A stretch of DNA of 64,000 bases from Cunninghamia lanceolata (lineage: Eukaryota > Streptophyta > Pinopsida > Cupressales > Cupressaceae): assembly GCA_027924645.1 (NCBI GenBank), contig BSBN01000297.1:8308001-8372000 (forward strand). The letters run 5' to 3'. The notes beneath the pieces are model-generated. The model searched no databases, had not been told where the DNA came from, and saw only the letters and a list, made by a program, of their open reading frames with translations. Of this stretch, positions 35,056 to 46,640 are shown in pieces (positions within the stretch are counted from its first letter, which is position 1; the number at the start of each line of letters is the position of its first letter). A program made the position numbers and the translations under genes.

Positions 35056-35257
35056 AACAAATAGATGTATTGTTTCTTGTCATCCTTGTTGTTTTCGTGG
35101 TTTTTGATTAGTTGTTTTTGTTGGTTTGCTGTTCTAGTGTTGTTAATCTGCTATTTCTGGCTCGTTAATGGCCTGATGCCCAGGGGGCTATTTTGTTAAA
35201 GGGATCTAGACTCTCTTTTCCTGTTGAACTAATAAAAAACAAATAGATGTATTGTTT
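35056..35257 (+). mobile_element. 162-bp LINE-like tail with 20-bp target duplication
   Basis: AACAAATAGATGTATTGTTT stands at 35,056-35,075 and again at 35,238-35,257. Between them lie 162 bp starting CTTGTCATCC and ending ACTAATAAAA. Long exact duplications and an A-rich 3' end are hallmarks of target-primed reverse transcription. The T-rich body resembles a plant LINE 3' UTR. It is therefore a severely 5'-truncated LINE, or a SINE, that entered TatB between integrase and the PMD-like gene. Confidence 0.75.
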
Positions 35258-35399
35258 TATATGAAAGAGGATCTTATATATTCATTTAGAATATAAAATA
35301 ACAAGAAAATCATAGCACCTAGAAATAGTGCCCATGATGAAATGACATAGCCATGTTATACAAATGTCACATGAAGATATCCACGTTATACAAATGTCA

Positions 35400-36560
35400 C
35401 ATAAAGGAAGAAGGTGAATTATGCATGGAAGCAATGAAGATGAGAAGTGTTAATGGGTTTCTTAAGAGGCTTTCCATCGACCATAGAGAGACCATAAGCC
35501 TGAAAACCATAAATAGAAGTGACAATAAAAGGTCCCAACTAGTTAGGATTGAATTTTCTTTAAGTCTCGGTTGGGATTACATTGGTTCTAATAGAGAAAT
35601 ATATCACTAATTTTAAAAGAGCGAGGAAAAACATGTTGATTGTAAGTTCAATTAAGAGTTTTTTGATAGGCTTGAATTAAGAATTTATTTGATACTTGTC
35701 GAGAATTTCAAGATCTTGTAAACAATGTTCATGGTAAGTATTGTCATAAATAAGCCCCTGAAGTGATACACACAAGGATGGGATCTCTAGCTCCAATGGC
35801 ATGATGGCATTGCTGCCATATATGAGATTGTACAGAGTTATACCAGTATTCATATGAATACTTGTATGATAGCCCCATAACAAATAATAAAGTTGAGTGT
35901 GTCAATCCTTTCCATGTTTGCTAATGGTTTACAGAGGATTTTCTCTATTATTCTGTTAGAAGCCTTAGCTTGACCGTTATACTAAGGATAATAAGGTGTA
36001 GAAAAACATTGTTCAATATGAAAATTTTCAAGGAATTGCTTCACATCCCTTTCCTTAAATGACATACCATTATGAGAAACAAAGGTGGAAGGCAATCCAA
36101 ATTGAAAAAGTATTATCGAGTAAGAATTTGCAAATTACTTCAGCAGTAGTGGAGCGATAGGGAATAGCCTCAATACACTTTGTAAAGTAATCTATAGTAG
36201 TGATGATAAAGGTATGTCCTCGAGAAGATGATGGAGAAAATCTTCCAATCAAATCCAAACCCCAAATAGAAAATGGCCAAGGGTATGTCTGAGATCAGAG
36301 TTCTTGTGTAGGAGTATGAATTAGATTACTGTATTGTTGACATTGTGGGAATTTATTCACAAAGTCAAAGGAATCTTGTTGCATCTTATGCTAATAGAAG
36401 TCCAAGTGGAGAAGTTTTTAAACTAATGACCTTCCCCCAAAATGGCCTCCACAAGAAGCAAAATGGGCCTCTTGGGGAGAAACTAAAATTTTAAATTTTA
36501 TTAAGCAACGAAGAAGGAGGCCATTATAACCTCATCGATATAAGACATTAGAAAGCATAA
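35400..36560 (-). pseudogene. TatB integrase
   Basis: The zinc-binding part (36,560-36,330) shows EAHFASCGGHFGG. The core (36,258-36,070) reads MDLIGRFSPSSSRGHTFI and TTIDYFTKCIEAIP with the first Asp. The later core (35,883-35,677) has LWGYHTSIHMNTGITLYNLIYG and AIMPLELEIPSL. The end (35,640-35,440) has FNPNWLGPFIVTSIYG and SMVDGKPLKKPI, the GPY/F-like module. Frameshifts separate all pieces. Positions line up with TatA integrase. Confidence 0.75.
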
Positions 36561-36699
36561 TATAAAGTGCTACAATCTTATAAATATGATTTCAAGCACT
36601 TTTAGAAGAATTTTTCAAGAATGTACCATCTTGCAAATAATTGTATATATGGGAGTACCATTCCTTTGAATCAATGGCATGTCAAAAGAGAGTGTCAGA

Positions 36700-37190
36700 A
36701 GAAGAGCTATCCATGATATCAAGTAAAGATAATGTATGAATAAAAAAGTGATAATCACCTACCAAATCATCAAAGGGAACAAGGGAAGCAATGCTAGCCA
36801 TTGCATCTACATGACAATTGTCTTTGCATGAGATAATATCTATAGAGAAAGAAGAAAAATGATGAAGTGATAAAGCAAGGTCATGATACTAGGAAAGTTT
36901 ATCTTTCTTAGCTTGATAAGTACTAGTGACTTTCCTTATGATTAATTGGGAGTCACCACAATACGAATAGAGTTGATGTTAATAGAAAGCACCACATGCT
37001 ATCCAACAATAAGGGTTTCACACTCAAAAATATTATTAGTACATTAAAAGTTTAGATTAAAAGAAAGTGGAATTGGTTTTCTTGAAGGATGGACCAAGAT
37101 GAAACAAGGCCCGAAGCCAATGCAATATCTATATCCATCAAAGAATAATTCCCAAGGATAATCAATATTCATAGAGTGGATATGGTCATT
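36700..37190 (-). pseudogene. TatB archaeal-type RNase H (aRH)
   Basis: Starts WELFFDGYRYCIGFG near 37,150 (first Asp) and continues LVHPSRKPIPLSFNLNF. The Glu and later Asp positions are in decayed sequence (36,990-36,860). It sits between the RT-linked RNase H and integrase, as in TatA. Confidence 0.6.
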
Positions 37191-37199
37191 AGACAAATT

Positions 37200-37700
37200 A
37201 TTAGGATTATGAAAAGAGAAGGGAGAAGAGGCGTCAACCAAATGATCAATTATTGCTTGTCCCTTGATAAATTTTGAGAAATGCTTGGCCCTTGATAACT
37301 TTTGAGAAACAAACATTAAATTGAATTCAGTCAATATCATGACCCATTTAGTGAGATGTCCTAATAAGAGATGTTTTAAAGGATCAAATTTTATGATGAC
37401 ATGCATTTATGCATGGAGAAGATAATGTCACAACTTATGTGTAGCAAACACTAAGGCTAGATATTGCTTCTTAAGTGTTATGTAGCAAGTTTCATAATCA
37501 ATCTAGGTATGACTGATATAGTATACAACACATTCCTTTCCCTCGTTATCATGTTGAACCAAAAGAGTGGCTAGAGCATGATATGAAATAGAGGTGTAGA
37601 GAATAAGAGGACATCCTAGATTTACAAGCATTAGAATAGGGGGATTGGCCAAATTGCTTTTTAAGGTCTTCAAAAGCCTTTTAGCAATCCTTTTTCCAAG
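37200..37700 (-). pseudogene. TatB RT-linked RNase H
   Basis: Pieces NLANPPILMLVNLGCPLILYTSISYHA and HDNEGKECVVYYISHT (to 37,503), then WVMILTEFNLMFVSQKL (37,340-37,280) and KGQAIIDHLVDASSPFSF. An extra ~36-bp stretch near 37,260-37,310 repeats LSRAKHF.KF-like sequence. Stops and frame changes throughout. Confidence 0.65.
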
Positions 37701-38790
37701 AAAAATGAACATACTTTTTAAGGAGATGTGCAAAGGGAAGGGTACAATCCACCAATTTTGAAATAAATTGATGAATGGCTTGAATCTTCCCTTGGAGACT
37801 ATGAAGTTGAGAATTTTTTTTACATGGTGGCATGTTGAAAATGGCATCAATATTTTTGGTGTTAACTTCTATACCATGATGAGATATGATAAATCCAAGA
37901 AATTTTTCATTATCCACATTGAAGACACATTTTCGAGGATTCAAATGCATGTTGTATAGATGAAGTCATTCGATAATATGACAAAGATTGTGTACATGAT
38001 CTTGGTGAAGGATAGACTTAGCCAAGATATCATTGACAAATATTGTAGGATTTTATGGATGAAGTCATGAAAGATGAGGGTCATGACCAATTGGTAAGTT
38101 GCACTGGCATTCTTTAGACCAATGGGCATGACCACATAATAAAATGTTCCCCACAACATTGTAAAATCCATTTTGTATTGTTCAAGAGGGTTAATCAAAA
38201 TTTGGTTATAACTTGAGAACCCATCCATGAAGTAAATAAGTGCATGTCTTGCAATTGTCAACAATCATGTTTATGTTGGGAAGTGGAAAATCATCTTTGA
38301 GAGAATCTTTGTTAAGATCACAAAAGTTAATACAAGCACGAATGTCTCTATTGGGTTTACAAACAATTAGAATGTTAGAAATCTAAGGTGAATAGTTAAT
38401 GGGATGGATGAAACTGGATTTTAAGAGCTTTTCAATCTCAACCTTGACCATAAATGCCACCTTGGGATGGATTTTTTAAATCTTTTACTTTATGGGTTGT
38501 GCATCAGGATATAACACAATATTATGAACCACAACCTAAGGATCTATGCCATACATGTCCTTATATGTCCAAGAAAAGAGGTCTAGAAAATCATGTAAGA
38601 GTTGGGAATGGGAAGACTGCTTTTCCAACAAGAGACATTCTCCAATTTCAATAATCTTCTTAGACTCATTTGGATCTATAGGGACATCGATTGTAGCCCC
38701 AACTAGGAGGGTACTACAGTCCTTAGGACCATGAATGGTCAAAAGATCATTAATAATGTTAGGAGATAGAAGAGAATCATCAGATAACAT
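37700..38790 (-). pseudogene. TatB reverse transcriptase and linker
   Basis: The linker (38,790-38,536) reads IIEIGECLLLEKQSS and DFLDLFSWTYKDMYGIDP. The fingers follow in broken frames (VEIEKLLKS, YSPWIS, INFCDLNK), and the palm (38,264-37,941) is open for 107 codons: YFMDGFSSYNQILINP and FYYVVMPIGLKNASATYQ. The catalytic box is lost in a frameshift near 38,040. The thumb (37,950-37,681) has MHLNPRKCVFNVDNEKFLGFIIS and LQGKIQAIHQFISKL. Confidence 0.75.
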
Positions 38791-39019
38791 GATAGACTCC
38801 CCAAAGTATCCTTGTGCATTGATATAGTAGGGGAATCTATGATCATGATGATATTAAGGAAAGTCAACATATAGACTAAGAAATTACACTAAAGATTCAT
38901 TGGTAGAGAAGAGATCTAGAGGTGGTATAGGTGATTGAGAAAATTCTATGGTTAATTTAGGTTGTAAGGCTAGTATAGAAGAACGAGTAGATACAAAGAT
39001 CATGGCTACATCAACGAAG

Positions 39020-39313
39020 TTAAGGTATGGAGTGGCAAGAAGGTCGATAACTAAGACCAACTGTAGAAAGATGTGGTGTAGGTTCTAAAGGGATCTTGAT
39101 ACCTTGCCCCTTATGACCCAATCCATTACCATTATATTGAGTCTTTGAAAGTATTTGAAAACTATGACCATAATAGGACTGCAACTTAGAAAAAGATGGA
39201 GGATTCCCATCACAAGCATGATCAATATATATTGTGTAATTGCATGATTCAGAAGATGTGTAAGTAGAAGCATTAGAAGATTTAGATGAAGAGGGAATAA
39301 AATGTGTTTTCAA
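39020..39313 (-). pseudogene. TatB G-patch region
   Basis: Open frame of 97 codons. Its second half reads LSKTQYNGNGLGHKGQGIKIPLEP and TVGLSYRP, a G-patch-like, probably nucleic-acid-binding motif. It lies between protease and RT. The related motif in the NA frame (KGLGLREQGILEPI) suggests shared origin. Confidence 0.55.
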
Positions 39314-39549
39314 GATGTCAAAGTGAGAAGGGTTGACTTTATACTCACATATGAAAGGAGTAAAGTCTAAAGATCCTCAATCATCACCTAAACATGCATT
39401 AGAAGAAGAGGAAAAAGAATGAGTTCATGTATAACATCATCAACAGAAGGTGATGATAGTGTGATTTATTTAGGTGAGGAAGAAGGTATAAGATTATGAA
39501 GGGTAGAAGATGGAATATTGTTATGCTCAAGATCCGTTTGTTGATAGTA

Positions 39550-39870
39550 CTACATAAGATTTGGATCATCTTTGATTGTAAATGTTTTATTTCCATGAAC
39601 AAATTTAATAGATTGGTGTAAGGTAGACGAGACTACACCCATAGCATGAATCCATAGTCTACCTAGGACAAGATTATAGGAAAGAGTTCTTGGCATCACA
39701 TGAACCAGGGTAGGTAATGTAACAAGGCCTAAATCGATAGGCAAGGTTATGGTGCCTAGAGTTTGGCAACTAATATTATCAAAATCTCTAATAGAAATAT
39801 TTGTTGGAGAAATACAAGATGCATCAACATTAATACAGTTCAATAAATCCACACTACAAACATTGAGGCT
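39550..39870 (-). pseudogene. TatB protease C-terminal part
   Basis: Reads CQTLGTITLPIDLGLVTLPT, then LSYNLVLGRLWIHAMGVVSSTLHQSIKF. The LGR-WIH-MG-VSSTLHQ stretch is the usual end of Tat proteases. The catalytic Asp half is not readable here and would fall towards 39,900-40,100. Confidence 0.65.
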
Positions 39871-40141
39871 AGAACCATTATAAACGAGAGTACATTTTAT
39901 TCCAATAGAATTTATTCTAACAATGATAAGAAAAGGTTCATTTTTTTCTGGACCTCAATAGAAGGAAGCTCATAATGTTGGAAGATAATATCAATAGATG
40001 TATTAGTAATGCAACTACTTCATTGGGCTTAGAAAAAAATAAAACTAAAATCTTTTGCAAATCTTTTTAAAGCATGCCATGATAAGTAGAAGTTTGAATT
40101 AGATCCTAGAGATAGATTTTAGCTTGAGTAGTTTGGAGCTA

Positions 40142-41444
40142 CTCAATAAGATCATACTCTCTGACATTCATATTGGAAAGGAGATTATGGAAGAAAGGTC
40201 ATTGATGGAGGAAGAAAAATAGGAATAGGGGTTACTTATTTATTCCTAAAAATGTTATATGTGTGGGCTACTGCATGAAAATCAATAGCCATGGGCACCT
40301 TACACTTTATAGATTAAGTAATATTAGTATACAAATTAGAAGTTCAAGGGTCATCAGGAATGCTCTGAATAATAATTATGGGACAAGAGGGTTGAGGTAT
40401 GCCAAGTATATCATGCACAATGATTTCTTATTTTTGAAGGTCTCTTATGGAGTTTGAAATGAATATTGTATCTATTATATTCTGAGAAGGGGTTAATATA
40501 GAGATAGAATAATTTGATTTAGCAAGTGAAGAAGGAGGAAAGACATGAATGAAGTCTAGTGCCTCATCTAGCATATCAAATTCCTCCTTAGAAAAGGTAT
40601 TATCGAAAGCATTGAAATTTTGGAGAAAGAAATATGACATGGGCAGGTTTTGAATGAAGCTCGGGTTCAGCAAAATGAAATGTTAAAAAAATGGTCTAAC
40701 CAAGAATGTTCTTTATTTTCTATGTTAAATGTTTTCAAACCATTACTAGGATAAAACTAGCTCTATGGAAGAAAATATTTTGTTTCTTTTCTCAATAAGA
40801 TCATACTCTTTGACATTCATATTGGAAAGATGAGAAGCTGATGGAAGAAAGGGCATTGATGGAGGAAGAGAAATAAGACCAGAGGTTACTTATTTATTCC
40901 TACAAATGTTATATGTATGGGCTACTACATGAAAATTAGTAGCCATAGGCACCTTACACTTTATAGATTGAGTAATATGAGTATAGAAATTAGAAGGTCA
41001 AGGGTCATCAGGAATGCCCTTAACAATATTTATGGGACAAGAGGGTTGAGGTATCTCGAGTATACCATGCACAATGAATTTGTATTTTTGAAGGTCTCTT
41101 GTGGAGGTTGAAATGAATATTGTATTGATTTTTCTGAGAAGGGGTTGATGTAGAGATAAAATAATTTGATTTAGCAAGTGATAAAGGAGAGACATGAATG
41201 AAGTCATCTAGTGCCTCATCTAGCATGTCAAAGTCCTTAGAAAAGGTATTATCAAAAGCATTGAAATTTTGGAGAAATAAATATGACATGGTTAGGTTTT
41301 GAATGAAGCTCGGGTTCACCAAAATGAAATGTTGAAAAATTGGTTTAACCAAGAATGTTTTTTATTTTCTAAGTTAAATGTTTTCAAACCATTACTAAGA
41401 TAAAACTAGCTCTATGGAAGATAATATTTTGTTGCTTTTCTATA
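40142..41444 (-). repeat. 649-bp tandem duplication in TatB
   Basis: Units start at 40,142 and 40,791 (offset 649 bp) with CTCAATAAGATCATACTCT and end with ATGTTTTCAAACCATTACTA...CTCTATGGAAGA. On the minus strand both encode NPSFIQNL, MSYxFLQNFNAFDNTFSK and FDMLDEALD. The copies differ by substitutions and small indels, so the event predates part of the decay. Confidence 0.8.
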
Positions 41445-41570
41445 ATAGAAAAAACAAAATCAAACTAGAATATCCTAACATGCTTTAAACTTGTAAAATG
41501 ATATTTTTCACTAAGCTAAAACAAAAAGTTGAATGAGCAATGATTAATTGAACAAATTAATCTTGGTTGA

Positions 41571-42440
41571 ATGGTACCACTCCTGCCCATTGAAGGATAT
41601 CCCCTACTCTTGATGGATGTTGTGTCCTCTATTATTCATGGCATAAACACTGCTATCTATGTTGGAGGGCCCATTTCACCAAATCTATGCGTGTTATTTC
41701 TTTTTGTTGGAGGATTTAGGCCTGGTTCTATCTTGGGAGGTTTCCCATGGACTGATATGTTAGCAATCATGGTTTAGGGGAAGGTGGTGAATGCACCCAT
41801 GGATTCTCCTAGGCATGAAGGTGCAAGTGGTGTGAAGGGTGGCTCCCCTAGGTCCTATGGAGTTGTTACTAGTTTGCGGGCTCAATCTTACCCCTCTCTG
41901 AGTGTAAAAAATTGATCATTGCCCTATACACAATAATCCCCAGTTGTGGTGTGTGGCTAGGACATTATCCATGATAAAGAGTTTTATCTTCAACATGGGG
42001 TGATATGCAGGTTCAATAGTTTGTGGCCTTCTCTTCTTGACCACATAAATGGGTCCTATAATATTAGAAGCCCCTCATGGAGGGCAAGCCCTCTACAAAG
42101 GGCTTCTTCATTGTGACTTTTGTGACCTATGAGGAGAGGGATTTAGTGTTGGATGATAGGGTTTGGTTGTGGGGAGTACACTTCCTCTTGATGAAGCCAT
42201 GGTCTATCTCCTTCAACCCACTCACCAAACCTCTCAACATTAGACCAATATGGTTTAGGTTCTTGAATCTTCTTCTTTAGTTCTAGGAAGATTTTTGCTA
42301 CAAGGCCATTCACAATGCAATTGGGCACTTCTTGAAGGTTGACTCCACTACTTGATTCATGGGACACTCAACATTTTCCTGAATTTTGGTGGATATTGAT
42401 AACTCCAAATTGGTGGACCCTCCCCAAATTTTCCTTTGCT
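41571..42440 (+). pseudogene. LINE ORF1-like fragment (DUF4283-type)
   Basis: The plus strand reads HDKEFYLQHGVICRFNSLWPS (about 41,968-42,030), then KGFFIVTFVTYEERDLVLDD and WGVHFLLMKPWSISFNPLTK (42,095-42,220), IRPIWFRFLNLLL (to 42,280) and, after two TAG stops, KAIHNAIGHFLKVDSTT. This is the pattern of the DUF4283 domain found in ORF1 of plant LINEs: G-F-F...E-RD-VL...LKPWSP-FNP...PVWVR-P-LP. A frameshift lies near 42,080. No endonuclease or RT of the LINE is present nearby. Confidence 0.7.
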
Positions 42441-43282
42441 CTCTGGTCCTAAAACCCTACTGAAGGTTAAGTATGTGCCTTAAATCCTTAAACCCTAAAC
42501 CCTTAGCCTTTTCCTTAAGCCTACATTATAATTTCATGTTGACTTGTAGTAGGCAATCACCCTAGGTTTAAGTTATAACCTTATGTCTTGTGTCCCATTT
42601 GAAACTGGCCCCTTAGGCCTAGTCATCAGCTCCTCCCATGTGCACAAATATTTCTTAAGTCTGAGTCCAAAGTCCTTGATGATAGATTGATGATCGTTGT
42701 GGCATCGTGGTCTCTAAATCTATCAGATATGTTAGAGTCACCTGATGCGTTGACCGTAGATTTCATAACAGGTGGGTTCAAGGTCTTGTTGGCCGAATGC
42801 CCTAGGTGTGCTTGCTCCTTATTTGATCATGGGAGTGTGCTACCAAAAAAGTGATGAGAATATTCCTTGCACTGCTGTGACAAGGTGCCAAGTGGCAAGT
42901 GGGTCCCCATCTCATTTGAGTAATCCAAGGTAAAGGCTTAGCACGCGAGCGCAAGGGTAGTGGCATGGGTCCCTCCTATGCCTGCACTATTGCGATGAGC
43001 TGACACATGGGTCCAACACGGAAAGCCTCTACTGATCTGGCAAAATTTCATTGGTTCGCATCATTTGGAGCATGTAGGTTATCTGTCAAAGGTGTGTAGT
43101 TCAAATGCAAACCATTGATTCTCTCATGATTTGACCACGTCAAAGGTTGATATTCAAATATAGAGAATGACTATTTATTGGTTTAATGGCTGACTTCATG
43201 TAGCAATAATGGTGATTTGATCGTAATTGACCAAAATCTTGCTCGTTTGGTGAAATAAATAGATCAATTGGATTGTTGAAAT
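42441..43282. other. Unclassified spacer
   Basis: Short frames only. May include further LINE ORF1 sequence just after 42,440, but nothing recognisable. Confidence 0.4.
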
Positions 43283-43284
43283 GA

Positions 43285-44480
43285 GCACAAGAGAGAAGAA
43301 GAGCTAATCCATCAAAAGAGAAGGATTTGGTCACAAAAGTGTTATCAGAATTTCATTTGAAGATTGACAACATCACTCCTAAAGAAGGTAGACAAATGGT
43401 GATGGAAAGTGGCATGTTGTTATTTCCAAATTGGAGTTTGGAAAATGCTTTGGCCTTTGAAACCATAAGAAAACAAAATGAGGTAGTCTTCTCTACTGAA
43501 GAGCAGGTAGAAGAAGTTTTTGGATCTAGTTTTAGTCCATCTTTTGAGACATTAGCTATTTGGACCTTGGCACCCAACACAAGTAAACCAGATGTGGTAG
43601 AGAGCATTGATCAGTTGAGGGGAAATCTCATTGTGAGAAGGGTTGTAGACACACCATCTCCAAATGCAGCAGCATTAGTAGTTAACACAACCATGTTTAG
43701 TCAGGCTACACTCCTAAAGTTGCAAAAAGACTTCAATGAGTTGCAAAAGAGATATGTAGATGACTTGGTAAGAGCTCCGAAGGAAAAAGAGTTGGCATCT
43801 TCTAGCACCCCTGTGCCTATCATTTCAAGTTCATCAGATAGAGATGCTTTGCTTGTGAAAATTCTAGAATTGAAAGGAACTGTTGAGACTCTAAAGGGAA
43901 ATAGAATGCAGGCATACAACAAAATTGTGTCTAATCTAGTTAAACACTAGTTAACTAAGATTAATGGAAAGTTAGATGATGCCTATAAAGGAATTGCAGA
44001 CTTGAACCAAGCTTTGGTCAAGCATGAGAAAAATTCAGCTAGTTTGCAGTAGATTATGAGTAAGTGGATGCCAAGGAATTCCACTATAAAATAGATGGTC
44101 AAAACAACCAAGTTTGATCCAAACAAGCCCCCTGGATTGCAAGGTGTATCAAAAACCATGGGATTTCTGCATGATGTTGCCCCCTACATGATGAAATTAG
44201 AGAAGTAGTTAAAGGAGAAGGTGACATTCATTAACTAGATGAAGATGAAGGTATTTCCCAACTTCAAAGATGATCAGGGTCAAACCAAAACACCAGATCA
44301 GTGGAAAGCTGAATTTAGTGTTGTGGGCTCTAAGGTGATTGCTCTGGTATGTGTTGATGGTGAGTTACAAACAAGTTCCTTGAATTTAATTTTGGATGAG
44401 CTCATTTCATTGTAGAAACTCTGTGATAGCATTTGTAAGGAATACAAGGCTTTTGGATGCTCAGTATGTCGGTCACAATG
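43285..44480 (+). pseudogene. Unknown coiled-coil-like frame with six TAG stops
   Basis: One frame runs from about 43,285 (AQERRR...) through 43,950 and on to about 44,480, nearly 400 codons, broken by six stops that are all TAG, plus a terminal TGA. The first 120 residues look globular (LENALAFETIRKQNEVVF, SFETLAIWTLAPNTSKPDVV). About residues 140-260 are helical and charged (LLKLQKDFNELQKRYVDDLV, LTKINGKLDDAYKGIADLNQ). The rest includes KFDPNKPPGLQGV and ELQTSSLNLILDELISL. It ends about 60 bp before a purine tract and an LTR, as an extra frame at the 3' end of an element would. No family recognised. Confidence 0.5.
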
Positions 44481-44537
44481 AGAAGGTGGTCAAAGTTTTA
44501 GAGTTCCAATGGTTGGAAGGTAAGGAGTATGGAGCTT

Positions 44538-44556
44538 GGGAGGAGAAGAACAAAGG
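44538..44556 (+). promoter_or_regulatory. Polypurine tract before the 44.6-kb LTR
   Basis: GGGAGGAGAAGAACAAAGG, interrupted by single Cs, stands directly upstream of TGATTGATGC, the likely LTR start. Confidence 0.45.
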
Positions 44557-45770
44557 TGATTGATGCTTGTTAGCTTTCAATCGGTCATCAGTTCCAAAGA
44601 TGACCTATTTTTGGCAGTTTTCAAGTGGTACTACATTTTTGGCCTATGCAAATGGATCAAACATCATCATTGGAGGATTATGTCAGCAAACATGTGATTG
44701 TGATTGAATTGTAATGTCAAATATTGAATGAGCACGAGCTCCAAAACTATTTTTGTGATGTAATTATCAAATTTTCTAAAAATAGTCATTTAGGAGCTAA
44801 GCTGACATACTTTTTGTACTTTTCCTATATAAGGGGAATTCATACTACTCTCTATACTAGAATCTGGATTGTTATACTAGATTAGTAGAAGAGAATACTC
44901 TAAAAATACATTGTAAAGCCTTGTGCTAGTGACAGATTCCAATAAGAAAGGGGTACTTCTGAGTTGCATGTCATATTTTTGCATGTGAGATTACTTGTTT
45001 TTTGCATGACAATTTCCTATTCAGATTAAATTATATGAGAAACACTTGATGTGTGTGTTATTTGTGATTGTCTCCTTGGATATGAATGTTTTCCTTTTGA
45101 GTGAAGTTGCTAAGGGTTTCTGAACTCATCAATATACATTTGTTATATTGTATATCTGATTTGTTGCATCTATGATTAAAATTGATTTAGATTAGTTATA
45201 AGGGGAAGTGTGTTGTATTAAGGGATTAATGAAGAAGAATCATAGATAATACTTTTTCTAGGGTTCATTGCTGTAAGGTAGTAGTGATGTTATCAACCCT
45301 CTGAGTATGAAGTTTTGTTGTCATGGGAAAAGCTATTGCATGTAGGGGTTGACTTTGTTCCCCTGAATAGGCACCGATCTGAGGATATCTATCAAATCCA
45401 AGCATCTAAAAACTCTATAATCAAAAAGAAAAAAACCTTTTTTCTATTTTTTGTATAATGTGTTCAAGTTGTTCCATGTTCTCAGAGTATTGAAAGAGAT
45501 ATATGTTGAGGATTTAGCTAATCTAAAATAGGATCTTTTAGACCTCAATATCAAAGTGAGAACATTCTGCTTAAATCAATATCTCATTGTACTCAGGCAA
45601 GATATTTTATATATTGTGATAAGTGATACCCCCTAGGTCTAGTAGCGCCTAAAGTGCAAAGGAGAACAAGAAATTGTCTCATGTTCATTGGCCACTAATC
45701 TGATAGTCCTGAGCATTGAGAATAGCTACCTTATAGGGACAATCAAGCAATCAGTTGGGAACACCAATAG
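44557..45770 (+). mobile_element. LTR (about 1.2 kb) in front of element P
   Basis: Starts TGATTGATGC (44,557; TGATGC at 44,561 is possible) and ends next to the primer-binding site at 45,772. It has TATATAA at 44,826-44,832, which would put the RNA start near 44,860. It has a polypurine tract on its left and a PBS on its right, so it serves formally as a 3' LTR of upstream sequence and a 5' LTR of element P. The 3' end lacks a clean CA. Confidence 0.6.
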
Positions 45771-45771
45771 A

Positions 45772-45791
45772 TTGGTGACTCTGCTGGGGAG
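45772..45791 (+). promoter_or_regulatory. Primer-binding site of element P
   Basis: TTGGTGACTCTGCTGGGGAG closely resembles the TGGCGACTC.(A/G)CTGGGGA sites of Tat/Ogre-type plant gypsy elements, which I recall as pairing with an Arg tRNA. Confidence 0.75.
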
Positions 45792-45870
45792 TTGTCAACA
45801 AAAGAACCCATATCTTAGTAGATTGAATCCCATTTTAGTGGGCAGAGACTTTGAATCTATCTCCTAACTA

Positions 45871-46640
45871 GTGATTCACTTTTTTATGAATGGTAGAAGG
45901 TCCCTAAATAATCTCTTAGTTCAAGAGCTATCAGGAAAAATGTGGGGAGAAAGGGACAAAGCAAATCTCCTAACAACTAAAGTCACCAAAATGATCCTCT
46001 TCCATCTCAAAATAATGCTAGCAATGAAGATGCTAGTCACGAGGATAGGTTTTTTTATTAACATTTCACAAATGCAGAAGCTAGGATTCATGAAGCCTAT
46101 CAAAGGCAGGAAGCAGAGAGACAAAGAGTTAGATTTGATATTTCTCACAGAAGTCCAAGTAGCAATCCATTTGAGAATGTCATAAATGTAGAGTATCCAA
46201 AGAGTACAAATGATCACAACATGAATATACCATCTTCATCAATGCCTAGTGAAAATGAACTGTTGGATGAAGTTAAGAACCTTAGAGCTGAAATTGAGTA
46301 CCTAGAAGCAATCAAGGTAAGAGATGAAATGAGACTCAGGGTTGAGGCATTAAGAACCAATTATCAAAATGCAATCCATGTTGTTCAAAATGCAACTAAT
46401 TAGAATAATTAAAATGCAACCAATCAAAATAATTAGAATGCAATGGGTAACCCACAGGGAGGGGTTAATTAGAATGCTAATCAGAATCTGAATGCCAATC
46501 AACAATAGAATGTAAATCAACACTGAGCAAATCAAAACCAAAATAGGGCAAATCAGAACCCTCCAGGAAATCAGAATGTCAATGCTCAAGGTAATGAAAA
46601 TTAGAATGTGGGTAGAGGACCTATGTAGTTAGATAGGTAC
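45871..46640 (+). pseudogene. Element P gag N-terminal and Asn/Gln-rich linker
   Basis: Frame pieces at 45,871-46,185 and 46,221-46,403 (NELLDEVKNLRAEIEYLEAI, likely coiled coil), followed by a run of N-Q-N and N-A-N repeats to about 46,600. Eight stops fall in this run, mostly TAG between two Asn codons, where Gln clearly fits. Confidence 0.55.

Larger units (their letters stand above)
28613..41444 (-). mobile_element. TatB: composite Tat element with antisense PMD-like gene
   Basis: From right to left on the minus strand: a duplicated pre-protease block (41,444-40,142), protease end, G-patch, pre-RT linker, RT, RNase H, aRH, integrase (36.6-35.4 kb), then the opposite-strand PMD-like gene (34.6-30.2 kb), about 1 kb of 3' sequence, a polypurine tract and the 3' LTR. 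The placing of the PMD gene between integrase and polypurine tract shows that it lies inside the element. The 5' LTR and gag are not found to the right of 41,444, where a LINE relic begins. Confidence 0.7.
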
